Shown here: positions 32,568 to 39,734 of the stretch, piece after piece
Layout of the letters: every line of letters begins with the position of its first letter
Numbering within the stretch: the first letter of the stretch is position 1
Origin: an uncultured Candidatus Peregrinibacteria bacterium
GTDB taxonomy: Bacteria; Patescibacteriota; Gracilibacteria; Peribacterales; Peribacteraceae
Length of the DNA stretch: 44,645 nucleotides
Direction: 5' to 3'
NCBI GenBank assembly: GCA_937863435.1
Contig: CALMES010000151.1
Coordinates: 1-44,645 of the forward strand
The notes under the pieces: model-generated
What the model saw: only the letters and a program-made list of their open reading frames with translations
What the model was told of the DNA's origin: nothing
Database searches by the model: none
Made by a program: the position numbers and the translations under genes

Positions 32568-32898
32568 CGTCTTGGGGGAGAGTGGCTAAATATTTTTCGA
32601 GGGCGTCAAACCGATCGTTCCAGAGTTTTTCGTAATCCTGTAAGTACTTGGCTGCGTCTTTGATGGCCGGCGGCGACAGTTGAATGAGGTGCTCTTTTCC
32701 TTTCTTGCGCTTGATGATGAGCTTGGCCTTCTCCAGAATTTTGAGATGCTTGGAGATAGCTGCCAGCGTGACGTTATATGACCTGGCGATCTCGCCTACT
32801 GATAGCTCTTCCGTGGCTCCGCGCCGCAGAATGTCGCGGCGGATAGGATGTGCGAGTGAGCCGAAGATGAGATCGAGATCCACACTATATTCAACCAT
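32554..32898 (-). CDS. ArsR-family winged-helix repressor
   Basis: A 114-residue ArsR/SmtB-type regulator: LAHPIRRDILRRGATEE, recognition helix region YNVTLAAISKHLKILEKAKL, and a beta-wing with KRKKGKEHLIQL. There are no Cys residues, so the classical metal site of ArsR/SmtB is absent; such AHSA1-linked members probably respond to something other than metals. It heads the five-gene SRPBCC array and overlaps copy 1. A palindrome across its own start codon suggests autoregulation. Confidence 0.93.
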   Translation of the reverse strand: MVEYSVDLDLIFGSLAHPIRRDILRRGATEELSVGEIARSYNVTLAAISKHLKILEKAKLIIKRKKGKEHLIQLSPPAIKDAAKYLQDYEKLWNDRFDALEKYLATLPQDDAKK

Positions 32899-32935
32899 TT
32901 GGTTAAATGTTATTCTACTTGAAGAGGGGAGTCAA
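32890..32935 (-). promoter_or_regulatory. arsR promoter and operator spanning the start codon
   Basis: On the minus strand TTGACT (32935-32930), a 17-nt spacer, TAACAT (32912-32907). The -10 ends 8 nt before ATG, so the leader is about 2 nt. An 18-bp imperfect palindrome with arms AACCA/TGGTT (32890-32907) covers the start codon and initial transcribed region, a good ArsR operator candidate. Confidence 0.6.
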
Positions 32936-32976
32936 GAAAATAAAAGTCACCTCAAAAAATCCTACAATCTCCAGTA

Positions 32977-32994
32977 GCGGGCGTCCCCGCCCGC
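32977..32994. repeat. GC-rich REP-like palindrome
   Basis: GCGGGCG-tccc-CGCCCGC forms a 7-bp stem with a 4-nt loop. It opens a cluster of palindromes between arsR and the TfoX-N gene (32899-33140); no gene is seen in that gap. Confidence 0.6.
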
Positions 32995-33023
32995 GGAGGT
33001 TTTCGCTAGTTTTAAGAGCCGGG

Positions 33024-33043
33024 CGCAGGTAGATACCTGCTCC
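33024..33043 (-). repeat. REP-like palindrome, copy 2
   Basis: Exact reverse complement of the 20-mer at 6208-6227 (arms GCAGGTA/TACCTGC). Confidence 0.75.
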
Positions 33044-33074
33044 CCAATATCTTTGCTCTTAAAAATCATATAAG

Positions 33075-33094
33075 GGAGCGGATATCTACATGCA
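33075..33094 (+). repeat. REP-like palindrome, degenerate copy 3
   Basis: GGAGCGGATATCTACATGCA keeps most positions of the 6208-6227 element. It lies in the same cluster as copy 2 and in opposite orientation to it. Confidence 0.5.
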
Positions 33095-33140
33095 GATGTT
33101 TATTGTGTGCGCCGCGCCCACGAAGAGGCGCTCTAGGTAT

Positions 33141-33488
33141 TCATTTCTTTCTCTTGATTTTTGGAACCTTGGCTTTTGACTTTTTCCCCTTTACCTCCCC
33201 CGCCGTTATCCGAATCAACTCACACAAAAAATCCCGGTCTTCCCATTTGTCTTCCTCAATCAAAAAATACATTTTACTGCCCGGGTACGCTGGTGCTTCG
33301 GTTACGTCGCCGATGAACTTCCGCCCGGCATCGGTTGGTTTTACAAATAACCGGTCATCGCAGATGAACGCCACAACCTTGTCGTTGCAGTACAGCGCAT
33401 ACTCGCCGAACATCCTGCGGCTGCGCATGGTGCCTGCTGCAGAGAGCTGATCAACCAGAAAGTCGGCGGTGGATTGCTTGGAGGCCAT
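33141..33488 (-). CDS. TfoX N-terminal domain protein
   Basis: A 115-residue protein with the TfoX/Sxy N-terminal domain: VDQLSAAGTMRSRRMFGEYALYC, then FICDDRLFVKPTDAGR and PGSKMYFLIEE. A Lys-rich tail ends the protein (KGKKSKAKVPKIKRKK). The C-terminal TfoX domain of Sxy is absent, as in many stand-alone members whose function is unknown; a competence role cannot be assumed. It is divergent from the gene at 33590. Confidence 0.9.
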   Translation of the reverse strand: MASKQSTADFLVDQLSAAGTMRSRRMFGEYALYCNDKVVAFICDDRLFVKPTDAGRKFIGDVTEAPAYPGSKMYFLIEEDKWEDRDFLCELIRITAGEVKGKKSKAKVPKIKRKK

Positions 33489-33555
33489 AGAAGTAGACGA
33501 ATAATCAAATATTGAATCTGAGTCACTATAACGCAGTTTATGAGGGATAAGATTA

Positions 33556-33583
33556 TTGACAGTAAATCTATATATTTTATAGT
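33556..33583 (+). promoter_or_regulatory. Near-consensus leaderless promoter
   Basis: TTGACA (33556-33561), a 16-nt spacer, TATAGT (33578-33583). Exactly six nt separate the -10 from ATG at 33590, so the expected start is the A of ATG. Confidence 0.75.
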
Positions 33584-33589
33584 GTCCAT

Positions 33590-34282
33590 ATGACCAACTT
33601 ACACATTGGCGCGGATTTACCAGGTTTCACTGATTCATCCATAGACAGAGCTGCTCATCTCATACTTGATAACGTATCGGATGCTATTTATTTTCAGCTG
33701 CATATCCAATACGGACTAAGGTGTGCGCTTCAATCAATTCTTAAGCGCACTGCATTAAGTCAGGCAAATAATGGAATAGATGCACTTATGGAAAGAGAAC
33801 TGAAACGTCAGACTTCTCTTATAAAAGGATTTCTTCAAACTATTCGTACGGATTATCATAAAGAAAGAAAAGATTGTGATATAGATTTTCCGCTTTTTTT
33901 GGAAGATAGTGCGGTTGAATATGCAGTTGGTTGTATGCAAAAAAAATTAGGACTGCATGAGGCGATTATTGATCTTCCTATTAACGGACGGACTATTGTG
34001 GATTCAATCCGTGATTCTTTCAGTGAACGTATGGATGTGTATTCATTAGTCATGAAACATAAAGAGCAATATGAGAACATCCGACCGAAGAAAGCGCGGC
34101 CTCCGAAAAATGGCAGGCCTGAAAAAATAGCAAATACGCAAGAACCAATACGAAGTATGGCGGCATTGAATAGAGCTATTCCGACAACGGCAAAAACCCG
34201 AATTGAAGACGGTAATTTATACATTCACGAACTTCTGATGCGCCCACTCTCCGAAGGTCGTATTCGCGGCGTCAAACTGTAA
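33590..34282 (+). CDS. Unknown protein with a leaderless promoter
   Basis: A 230-residue protein of no recognised family. The first half is helical (RAAHLILDNVSDAIYFQLHI, then ALMERELKRQTSLIKGFLQT). A basic low-complexity linker follows (RPKKARPPKNGRPEK, about 165-180), then a short C-terminal segment ending MRPLSEGRIRGVKL. No signal peptide or membrane helix. The 5' half is AT-rich and differs from neighbouring codon use, suggesting separate origin. Its promoter is among the strongest in the window. The basic linker could bind nucleic acid, but this is a guess. Confidence 0.75.
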   Translation: MTNLHIGADLPGFTDSSIDRAAHLILDNVSDAIYFQLHIQYGLRCALQSILKRTALSQANNGIDALMERELKRQTSLIKGFLQTIRTDYHKERKDCDIDFPLFLEDSAVEYAVGCMQKKLGLHEAIIDLPINGRTIVDSIRDSFSERMDVYSLVMKHKEQYENIRPKKARPPKNGRPEKIANTQEPIRSMAALNRAIPTTAKTRIEDGNLYIHELLMRPLSEGRIRGVKL

Positions 34283-34288
34283 ATCCTG

Positions 34289-34783
34289 TCACCGCATTCC
34301 CATCGCCTGCTCAATGTCTTTGGCGACACTGATGGGGTGCGGCACAAGCGTAATGTCGGGACCGGTTTCAAACTGCAATGTTCCGTAGCGCAGAATGGTC
34401 TGCAGCAAGCCGTGCTTGCGCGCTTCGACTGTTTCCATAATGGTGAAGGCGTACTCGGTCATGTGTTCGTCTAAAAATAACTTGTCGCGCACCCACACAA
34501 CGCGATGATTGGTGATAGCGATGTGCACAGCCATTTCGCACAGGAGCGTGACAAAAAACCAGTGATGGGCGAATAAAAACAGAACGAGTGCCGCTGTGAA
34601 CAGCACAAACGATACCCACTGGGTGTGGTACGCCGTCACGCCGGCAGCGACGAACATGCCGACACTGAGCGAGAGCAGTACGAGATACACGAAGATCAGA
34701 AAAACATATTTGATCCAGTGCTGGCGTACGATGCGCACCAGCTTTTCGTCATTGCCCGGAGTGGATGAAAAAAAGTACGGCAT
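34289..34783 (-). CDS. Bacterial PH-domain membrane protein
   Basis: A 164-residue protein with two membrane helices (about 26-48 and 56-80) followed by a bacterial PH (YdbT/bPH2-like) domain recognised by ITNHRVVWVRDKLFLDEHMTEY and the later strand YGTLQFETGPDITLVPHP. Such proteins sit in the cytoplasmic membrane; their partners are mostly unknown. It starts 1 nt after the stop of the gene at 34785-35075, so the two are an operon. Its 3' end lies 6 nt from the convergent gene at 33590-34282. Confidence 0.82.
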   Translation of the reverse strand: MPYFFSSTPGNDEKLVRIVRQHWIKYVFLIFVYLVLLSLSVGMFVAAGVTAYHTQWVSFVLFTAALVLFLFAHHWFFVTLLCEMAVHIAITNHRVVWVRDKLFLDEHMTEYAFTIMETVEARKHGLLQTILRYGTLQFETGPDITLVPHPISVAKDIEQAMGMR

Positions 34784-34784
34784 A

Positions 34785-35075
34785 CTAAAAAATATGTGGC
34801 TGGAAGAGGAAGATGATGGATGCCAGCACCGTGACAGCTATGGTCAAAACAATATAGATCCACTTGCCTGCAACCAGCTGGCTTTTGATGTGCGCATAGC
34901 TGGCCGGGTCGCCTATTTCCTCAAAAAATCTGGTATGTCTGTCGACCATTTTCCCGAACTGCATTGCCGCAAACGCCATAAACCCGACAGAAATCACCTG
35001 TATCGCTGCAATCACAAACACAAGCGATAGTGATACGGGTGTTGCAAAGAGTGCCTGAGGGTATACTGCATCCAT
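34785..35075 (-). CDS. Small two-helix membrane protein
   Basis: A 96-residue protein: a membrane helix (about 14-38, VSLSLVFVIAAIQVISVGFM), a charged connecting loop (MVDRHTRFFEEIGDPASYAH) and a second helix (about 72-92). No recognised family. It is directly upstream of the PH-domain gene with a 1-nt gap, so the two products may form a membrane complex. Confidence 0.72.
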   Translation of the reverse strand: MDAVYPQALFATPVSLSLVFVIAAIQVISVGFMAFAAMQFGKMVDRHTRFFEEIGDPASYAHIKSQLVAGKWIYIVLTIAVTVLASIIFLFQPHIF

Positions 35076-35107
35076 ACGAAACAGTATACCACTGCCTTGA
35101 CACCTTT

Positions 35108-35623
35108 ATGCCATCTCTCCATTTTCTCTACGCCTCGACAAGCGGGAGCACCGAACATGTCATTGATACGATCGCACACACCGTCGCAACGCTCGCGCCA
35201 GACATACAGGTTGAAATACAGAAAGCGGAGAACGCGCAGGCTGAGGACCTGCTGCGCGGTGATGTTGTTATTCTCGGCTCGGGCACCTGGAATACGGGCG
35301 GAAAAGAGGGACAATTGAATATGTACATGCACCAGCTGCTGATGGACCGAGCGAAAGACGTTGATTTACAGGGAAAGCCGCTCACATTCATCAGTCTGGG
35401 GGATGAACGCTACTATTTCCGCACCCGCTGCACCGAACATTTTCTGCGCTTCCAGCGTGAACATGGCGGCATACTCTATGTACCGCCGCTCATTCTGGTC
35501 AATGAGCCATACGGACAGGAGCAGCGTGTTGAGCTGTGGGCAAAAAAGTTGATTGCAAAACTCCAAGCCACGCCTGTACGGCAGGCTTCGGATAATCAAT
35601 CAAAGAACACTGATTCTGTCTAG
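35108..35623 (+). CDS. Flavodoxin-like protein
   Basis: A 171-residue flavodoxin-fold protein. YASTSGSTEHVIDTI is the FMN phosphate loop (T/S-x-T-G-x-T type); VVILGSGTWNTGGKEGQLN matches the region that packs on the isoalloxazine, followed by ISLGDERYYF. It carries electrons in the cytosol; the partner is unknown. ATG at 35108 gives the family N-terminus and drops 26 upstream codons. Its stop overlaps the convergent SLH gene by 4 nt. Confidence 0.85.
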   Translation: MPSLHFLYASTSGSTEHVIDTIAHTVATLAPDIQVEIQKAENAQAEDLLRGDVVILGSGTWNTGGKEGQLNMYMHQLLMDRAKDVDLQGKPLTFISLGDERYYFRTRCTEHFLRFQREHGGILYVPPLILVNEPYGQEQRVELWAKKLIAKLQATPVRQASDNQSKNTDSV

Positions 35624-37617
35624 CGATCAGAGAGGAATTTTTTGACGATATACCCCGTCTTCCCGTCATCGAACTGTATTCTGGCCCAATCGCCCATAGT
35701 TTCAAGAACCACAACAAATGTACCAGAGGGAATGCCGGCAACAATTTTTGAGCCGGCAACCGGTTCGCTGCGGACATTGACTCCTGTTATCACGCGCTGC
35801 ATGCCAGTGGTATCGGCGGGGGTGTTCATTGGCACTGTATCGGCTGCCGGAGCGGATGCGGCGGAAAGGCCGATATTCTTTGTGAGCACGAAGCCGGTTC
35901 TTCCGTCCTGCAGGCGTACCGATGACCACTCGGACCTGCTGCTTACCACCACCACAGAGGTACCGACAGGCACCACCATAAGAATCGGACTGGCAAGCGA
36001 CGCATCGGAACGAAGATTGCTTGGACGCAGAATAGTGCCGTTTCCGGTTTCCTTCGGCATGTCCTGCGGCTGCACTCCGGCAGACTGCGCAGATGCATCG
36101 CGGATTGTTGCGGATTTCAGCTTGTTGCTGTCGAGTGACTGAGCGCGCACAAGCAGCGCAGCGACCTCGGCACGGATAATAGGTGCATCGGCATGAACAG
36201 TGTTCAGAGGGACGCCGTCCGCATTGGTGTAGCCGGTCACCAGACCGAGAGCGTAGCCCGTGGCAAGTGCCGACGCATACGGATCGTCATTCGGAAGATC
36301 CGTGAAAGGATGATCGTACAGTTTGAGCGGTATGCCGAGAGCTTCCAAAATCGCCTGCACCACAGCTCCGCGCGGGGCCGGTGAACCGACATTGAGCGAG
36401 CGGTCGTAGAAAGAAATTTTGCGCTCGGCAGCAGCCACCCATCCCTCCGCCCAAGTACCTCTGGCGGACACATTGTCAGATGGCACAGACAGTTCCTTGA
36501 AACCTGCCAACAACATTACCATTTTCGCAATCTGATCATACTGAACCGTATCGGTGGCGCCGAACACGTTTGTATTCTCCCCGTTCTCGTTCTTGTAGCC
36601 GGAGACGATTCCGTCACTAACGAGCTTTTCCACAAAAGGTGCAAACCACGAACTTGCCGGCACATCGGTAAAACCGGCTGCGGTGGCATTGGAAGCGGAG
36701 GCAGATGCGCCGCCTGAGTCTGACGAAGATGGCGTGCCTGTCGCACCGGATGCAGGCGCGCCCGACGAAGCTGAACCGCTTGCGCCGGAACCCTGGGACT
36801 GGATAAAGGCACGATACGCTCCTCCTGAACCACCACCACCACCGCCTCCACCACCTCCACCTCCGCCTCCAGATCCACTGGAAGAAGAAGATGACGAGCT
36901 GGCAGGCGCTGTCACTACTTGCGTCACAGTGTTGGACGTACTGCCCGAATGTGTTGCACTACCACTGTAGACGGCAGTCATAGAGTGCGTCCCAACCGTG
37001 AGAGCGGATGTGGTAATGGAACCAGATGCATGACTGACGGATGCCGTGCCAACCGTTGATACTCCGTCCTTGAACGTGAGTGTGCCAGTTGCAGTGACAG
37101 GCGACACTGTTGCCGTGAATGTCACGCTCTGTCCGTAGACTGACGGATTGTTCGAAGAGACCAGCACGTTTGCAGATGTTGCCGGTGTCACAACCTGTGT
37201 CACTGTGGAGCTGGTAGACGTAGCATAGATGGAATTTCCTCCATACACTGCGGTAAGCGAGTGGCTGCCTGCCGCCAGTGAGCTGATAGTAAGTTTACCT
37301 GATCCGTGCCCAATTGTTGCCGAGCCGATAGTAGTCAAACCGTCTTTAAAGGTGATGCTCCCGGTTGCGGCACTGGGAGTAACAGTAGCAGTGAGAGTGA
37401 CTCCGGATCCGTAAGTGGAAGGATTGAGCGAGGAAACCAATGCAATCGTCGAACCGGAGAGTGCGCCTTCGTTGTAGTTACCGCCTCCGTAATAACCGGC
37501 ACCATAATTGAGGGCAAACGCCAGCGACGGCAAAAACAGCATAGCACCGCCTGCGCACATAGATGCACGCAAGACCGCCTTGGCCATTGCAGCTATCCGG
37601 TTATTTCGCACCTCCAT
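35620..37617 (-). CDS. S-layer-like surface protein: two Ig-like, SLH and two SH3b domains
   Basis: A 665-residue exported protein. A Sec-type signal (about 1-35, ending LPSLAFA) is followed by NYGAGYYGGGNYNEG. Two Ig-like repeats of about 90 residues follow (NPSTYGSGVTLTATVTP and NPSVYGQSVTFTATVSP, each with GxxTFKDG). A Ser-then-poly-Gly linker precedes three SLH modules (FTDVPASSWFAPFVEKLVSD, then IISFYDRSLN-type and HPFTDLPNDDPYASALAT). Two SH3b domains end the protein (LRSDASLASPILMVVPVGTS and VRSEPVAGSKIVAGIPSGTF). SLH and SH3b both bind cell-wall polymers. ATG at 37617 lies 14 nt before the mini-protein's stop, so the genes overlap and are coupled; a longer TTG start (37674) is rejected. 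Confidence 0.9.
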   Translation of the reverse strand: MEVRNNRIAAMAKAVLRASMCAGGAMLFLPSLAFALNYGAGYYGGGNYNEGALSGSTIALVSSLNPSTYGSGVTLTATVTPSAATGSITFKDGLTTIGSATIGHGSGKLTISSLAAGSHSLTAVYGGNSIYATSTSSTVTQVVTPATSANVLVSSNNPSVYGQSVTFTATVSPVTATGTLTFKDGVSTVGTASVSHASGSITTSALTVGTHSMTAVYSGSATHSGSTSNTVTQVVTAPASSSSSSSSGSGGGGGGGGGGGGGGSGGAYRAFIQSQGSGASGSASSGAPASGATGTPSSSDSGGASASASNATAAGFTDVPASSWFAPFVEKLVSDGIVSGYKNENGENTNVFGATDTVQYDQIAKMVMLLAGFKELSVPSDNVSARGTWAEGWVAAAERKISFYDRSLNVGSPAPRGAVVQAILEALGIPLKLYDHPFTDLPNDDPYASALATGYALGLVTGYTNADGVPLNTVHADAPIIRAEVAALLVRAQSLDSNKLKSATIRDASAQSAGVQPQDMPKETGNGTILRPSNLRSDASLASPILMVVPVGTSVVVVSSRSEWSSVRLQDGRTGFVLTKNIGLSAASAPAADTVPMNTPADTTGMQRVITGVNVRSEPVAGSKIVAGIPSGTFVVVLETMGDWARIQFDDGKTGYIVKKFLSDR

Positions 37618-37762
37618 AGGATTGATTGCCGTAAGAACCTGGAGCGTGTCCGTTTGCTTTTTTCTCTGTCGCAACCGAAGGCAGTCGGCTCAAAATAAAC
37701 AAACCGAAGAAAGCCGAGGTGTAACGGAGGAATTCTTTGCGTGTCATGACTTTGGTAAGCAT
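37601..37762 (-). CDS. Mini-protein with Tat-like signal anchor and YG-rich tail
   Basis: A frame of 53 codons (ATG 37762) or 48 codons (ATG 37747). The product starts MTRKEFLRYTSAFFGLFILS, which resembles a twin-arginine signal (S/T-R-R-x-F-L-K) with RK in place of RR, followed by one hydrophobic helix. After a short charged segment (TEKKANGHAP) it ends SYGNQSYGGAK. Its stop overlaps the SLH gene start by 17 nt, and tatC and tatA lie directly upstream on the same strand. The YG motif echoes NYGAGYYGGG at the mature N-terminus of the SLH protein. Similar short YG-tailed proteins occur in CPR genomes as far as I recall. A Tat-inserted membrane peptide is the best guess. Promoter: TTGCAC-17-TACTTT just upstream. 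Confidence 0.7.
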   Translation of the reverse strand: MLTKVMTRKEFLRYTSAFFGLFILSRLPSVATEKKANGHAPGSYGNQSYGGAK

Positions 37763-37846
37763 GGGGGAAATCCTACGCTCATTTGAAAGTAAAAAAAATT
37801 GTTTTTTTGTGCAAGTTGATCTGCCATAACAATCTGTTTTATTCGT

Positions 37847-38596
37847 TTATGCAATATCCGGCCTTTGCCCTTCTTTTTCAACCGGTGCGGTATGTTCGGC
37901 TGCACCCATGCGCCACTGCAGGAAACGTGCCGCCAGCAGACTGCCTTCATAGATAATAGCGGCAGGCACAGCGACAATCAGCAAGTTGAATATATCAACC
38001 GTCGGCGTGATGACCGCAAGTGCAATGATACCACCCACATAAATGTACCGGCGCTTGGATGACAGCACATCGGCGTTGAAAGCGCGCATGTAGGTGCCAG
38101 CCAGAATGAAAATGGGAATCTGAAAAATGATCGCGATGATAAACGACTGCACCAGCAGAAAATCCAGATAACTGCTGGCTGTAATCATATTCTGAATGCC
38201 GCTGATGTTGATCGACAGCAGGAACTGCAGACTGATGGGAATAATGACAAAGAAAGCGTAGCCGAGTCCGCACAGCGCCAGAATGGACACCATGAAGTAC
38301 AGCGTACACAAAAGCAGCCAGCCGGATTTCTGCATGGCCGGACGAATGAAGCTTAGAACACTCCAGTTGATGACAGGAAAAGCCAGAATGATGCCGCCAA
38401 ACAGATCGATTTTCAGAATGAAAAAAAGCGGATCGAGCGGTGACAGAAAAAAGAGCTGCTGGTTTTTGGTCGGACGCAGCAGAAAACCGATGATCGCCTC
38501 ATGATAGTAATGGGCGACCAGCGCGCCGACCACGATGGCAGCGACGCACACCAGCACTTTTGATCGCAGTTCCAGCAGATGGTCGAGGAAGATCAT
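37847..38596 (-). CDS. tatC: Sec-independent protein translocase TatC
   Basis: A 249-residue protein with six membrane helices, the substrate-receptor subunit of the twin-arginine translocase. The N-terminal FLDHLLELRSK contains the conserved HLxELR motif, and FLSPLDPLFFILKIDLFGGI the conserved periplasmic-loop region. The cytoplasmic tail ends in TAPVEKEGQRPDIA. It starts 3 nt after tatA and is followed 84 nt later by the mini-protein, so tatA-tatC-mini-SLH probably form one transcription unit. Confidence 0.95.
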   Translation of the reverse strand: MIFLDHLLELRSKVLVCVAAIVVGALVAHYYHEAIIGFLLRPTKNQQLFFLSPLDPLFFILKIDLFGGIILAFPVINWSVLSFIRPAMQKSGWLLLCTLYFMVSILALCGLGYAFFVIIPISLQFLLSINISGIQNMITASSYLDFLLVQSFIIAIIFQIPIFILAGTYMRAFNADVLSSKRRYIYVGGIIALAVITPTVDIFNLLIVAVPAAIIYEGSLLAARFLQWRMGAAEHTAPVEKEGQRPDIA

Positions 38597-38599
38597 ATG

Positions 38600-38812
38600 C
38601 TAAGCGTCTTTTTTGACCTCTGCGTGATGAACCGCCTCTTTCTTCTGCTCCTTTTCTATTTCGGCGGGAGACTTTTCGAAGCCGGCCTTCAGTTCCTTAA
38701 ATGACTTGCCGATACTGCGTGCAAGCTCCGGCAACTTTTCCTTTCCGAAAAAAAGCAGCAGCACAATAAGAATGAGAATAATCTCCGGCGTACCGAGTCC
38801 AAAGAAGTTCAT
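38600..38812 (-). CDS. tatA: Twin-arginine translocase subunit TatA/E
   Basis: A 70-residue protein: a short N-terminal membrane helix (TPEIILILIVLLLFFG), the FGKEKLPELARSIGKSFKEL amphipathic helix diagnostic of TatA, and a charged tail. TatA polymerises to form the translocation path for folded proteins. No separate TatB is seen, so this is a minimal TatAC system as in many Gram-positive-type cells. Confidence 0.95.
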   Translation of the reverse strand: MNFFGLGTPEIILILIVLLLFFGKEKLPELARSIGKSFKELKAGFEKSPAEIEKEQKKEAVHHAEVKKDA

Positions 38813-38847
38813 ACATCGAAAGAGAAACGGATAGAGTAATGCTCCCG

Positions 38848-38876
38848 ACTGTATCTCTGTTCAGACGGTAAATCAA
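38848..38876 (-). promoter_or_regulatory. Promoter of tatA-tatC
   Basis: On the minus strand TTGATT (38876-38871), a 17-nt spacer, TACAGT (38853-38848). Predicted leader of about 29 nt before ATG at 38812. Confidence 0.6.
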
Positions 38877-38921
38877 CGAAAACATGCTCGTTTGTTTCTG
38901 TCCTTGACCATCTGTCCGCGG

Positions 38922-39356
38922 CTACCTGCGCGAACGACTGCGCGTCTTGTGCAGCTGCTCCATCCTAAGCCAGCCCCCGGCCCATGCACTGGGCAATGCG
39001 AGGAGAGTAAGGATAACCGGATACCAGTTCTGCCCGTGCTTCCACATGGCAATGGTGCCGGCGAGGTTGGCGAGCAATGCGATGACACCGAGAACGACGG
39101 CGTGACGCATGGGGTTGCTTGGGGCGAGACGCGCGCCAAGATAACAGCTGAGAACAGTAAAGATGGTGCGATAGGCAATGGCAACAATCAGAAACCACGT
39201 CGGCGATCCATGAGCCATCTGGTCAGCGACTCTGGGAACGAAGCCCGCTATCTCGATTGCGGCATCGGTGACTGTGGAGAGGATGGCACCGACAAGAATG
39301 CCGACAACGATAGCCAGAAAACTCTGAAGGAAGGATGTGATGCGCATGCGGATCAT
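38922..39356 (-). CDS. Four-helix integral membrane protein, unknown function
   Basis: A 144-residue protein with about four membrane helices: SFLAIVVGILVGAILSTVTD, FLIVAIAYRTIFTVLSCYLG, VLGVIALLANLAGTIAMW and VILTLLALPSAWAGGWL. ARLAPSNPMRHAVVLG is a conserved-looking loop, and the tail is basic (HKTRSRSRR). It resembles a widespread uncharacterised membrane family. An in-frame ATG at 39401 overlaps the preceding ORF as TAATG and would add 15 polar residues; 39356 is preferred because it begins near the first helix. Confidence 0.78.
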   Translation of the reverse strand: MIRMRITSFLQSFLAIVVGILVGAILSTVTDAAIEIAGFVPRVADQMAHGSPTWFLIVAIAYRTIFTVLSCYLGARLAPSNPMRHAVVLGVIALLANLAGTIAMWKHGQNWYPVILTLLALPSAWAGGWLRMEQLHKTRSRSRR

Positions 39357-39400
39357 CGTATCGGCCGATGCATCTCTTGTGCAATTGTCAGCAGAGACCA

Positions 39401-39670
39401 TTATGTTGTTTTCTCATGCACAATTTCAGACAGGCTCTCCGGCAGTTGACTGCCGGACGCCGGAAACACCTGTTGCCCCTGAGACAATTGTCTCAAGAGA
39501 TCCTGCAATGATGCAAGGCATGCCGTCCGGATTGCCGCAATCTGCTCCCTCCCCCGAGCAACAACTGTCATGGATTCACGGCCATAGGAACTATCCGCGT
39601 ACTGGAGATGATCCAATTGAATACCCTCCTTACTTGTGCCGATTCGATCAAGTCCAGCAGTACGCCTCAT
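39401..39670 (-). CDS. Small ORF of unknown function, possibly coupled to the membrane gene
   Basis: An 89-codon frame. GAGG lies 4-5 nt before ATG at 39670, and AAGGAGG precedes an in-frame TTG further in. Its TAA overlaps an ATG of the membrane gene as TAATG, a common coupling junction. The product (QYADSSYGRESMTVVARGRE, then helical IAAIRTACLASLQDLLRQL) has no recognised family. The opposite strand is also open, so the coding call is uncertain. Confidence 0.4.
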   Translation of the reverse strand: MRRTAGLDRIGTSKEGIQLDHLQYADSSYGRESMTVVARGREQIAAIRTACLASLQDLLRQLSQGQQVFPASGSQLPESLSEIVHEKTT

Positions 39671-39734
39671 TTTTCCTCAGCCGAAAATTGGCGTGTAGTC
39701 ATGAAAATATTTTATGCTATTTTTTGAAATTGTA

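Noticed and set aside
37744-37977. 77-codon minus-strand ORF across the tatC end, including a possible 27-aa leader peptide
   Set aside because: It overlaps tatC out of frame and the promoter of the mini-protein; no family pattern.
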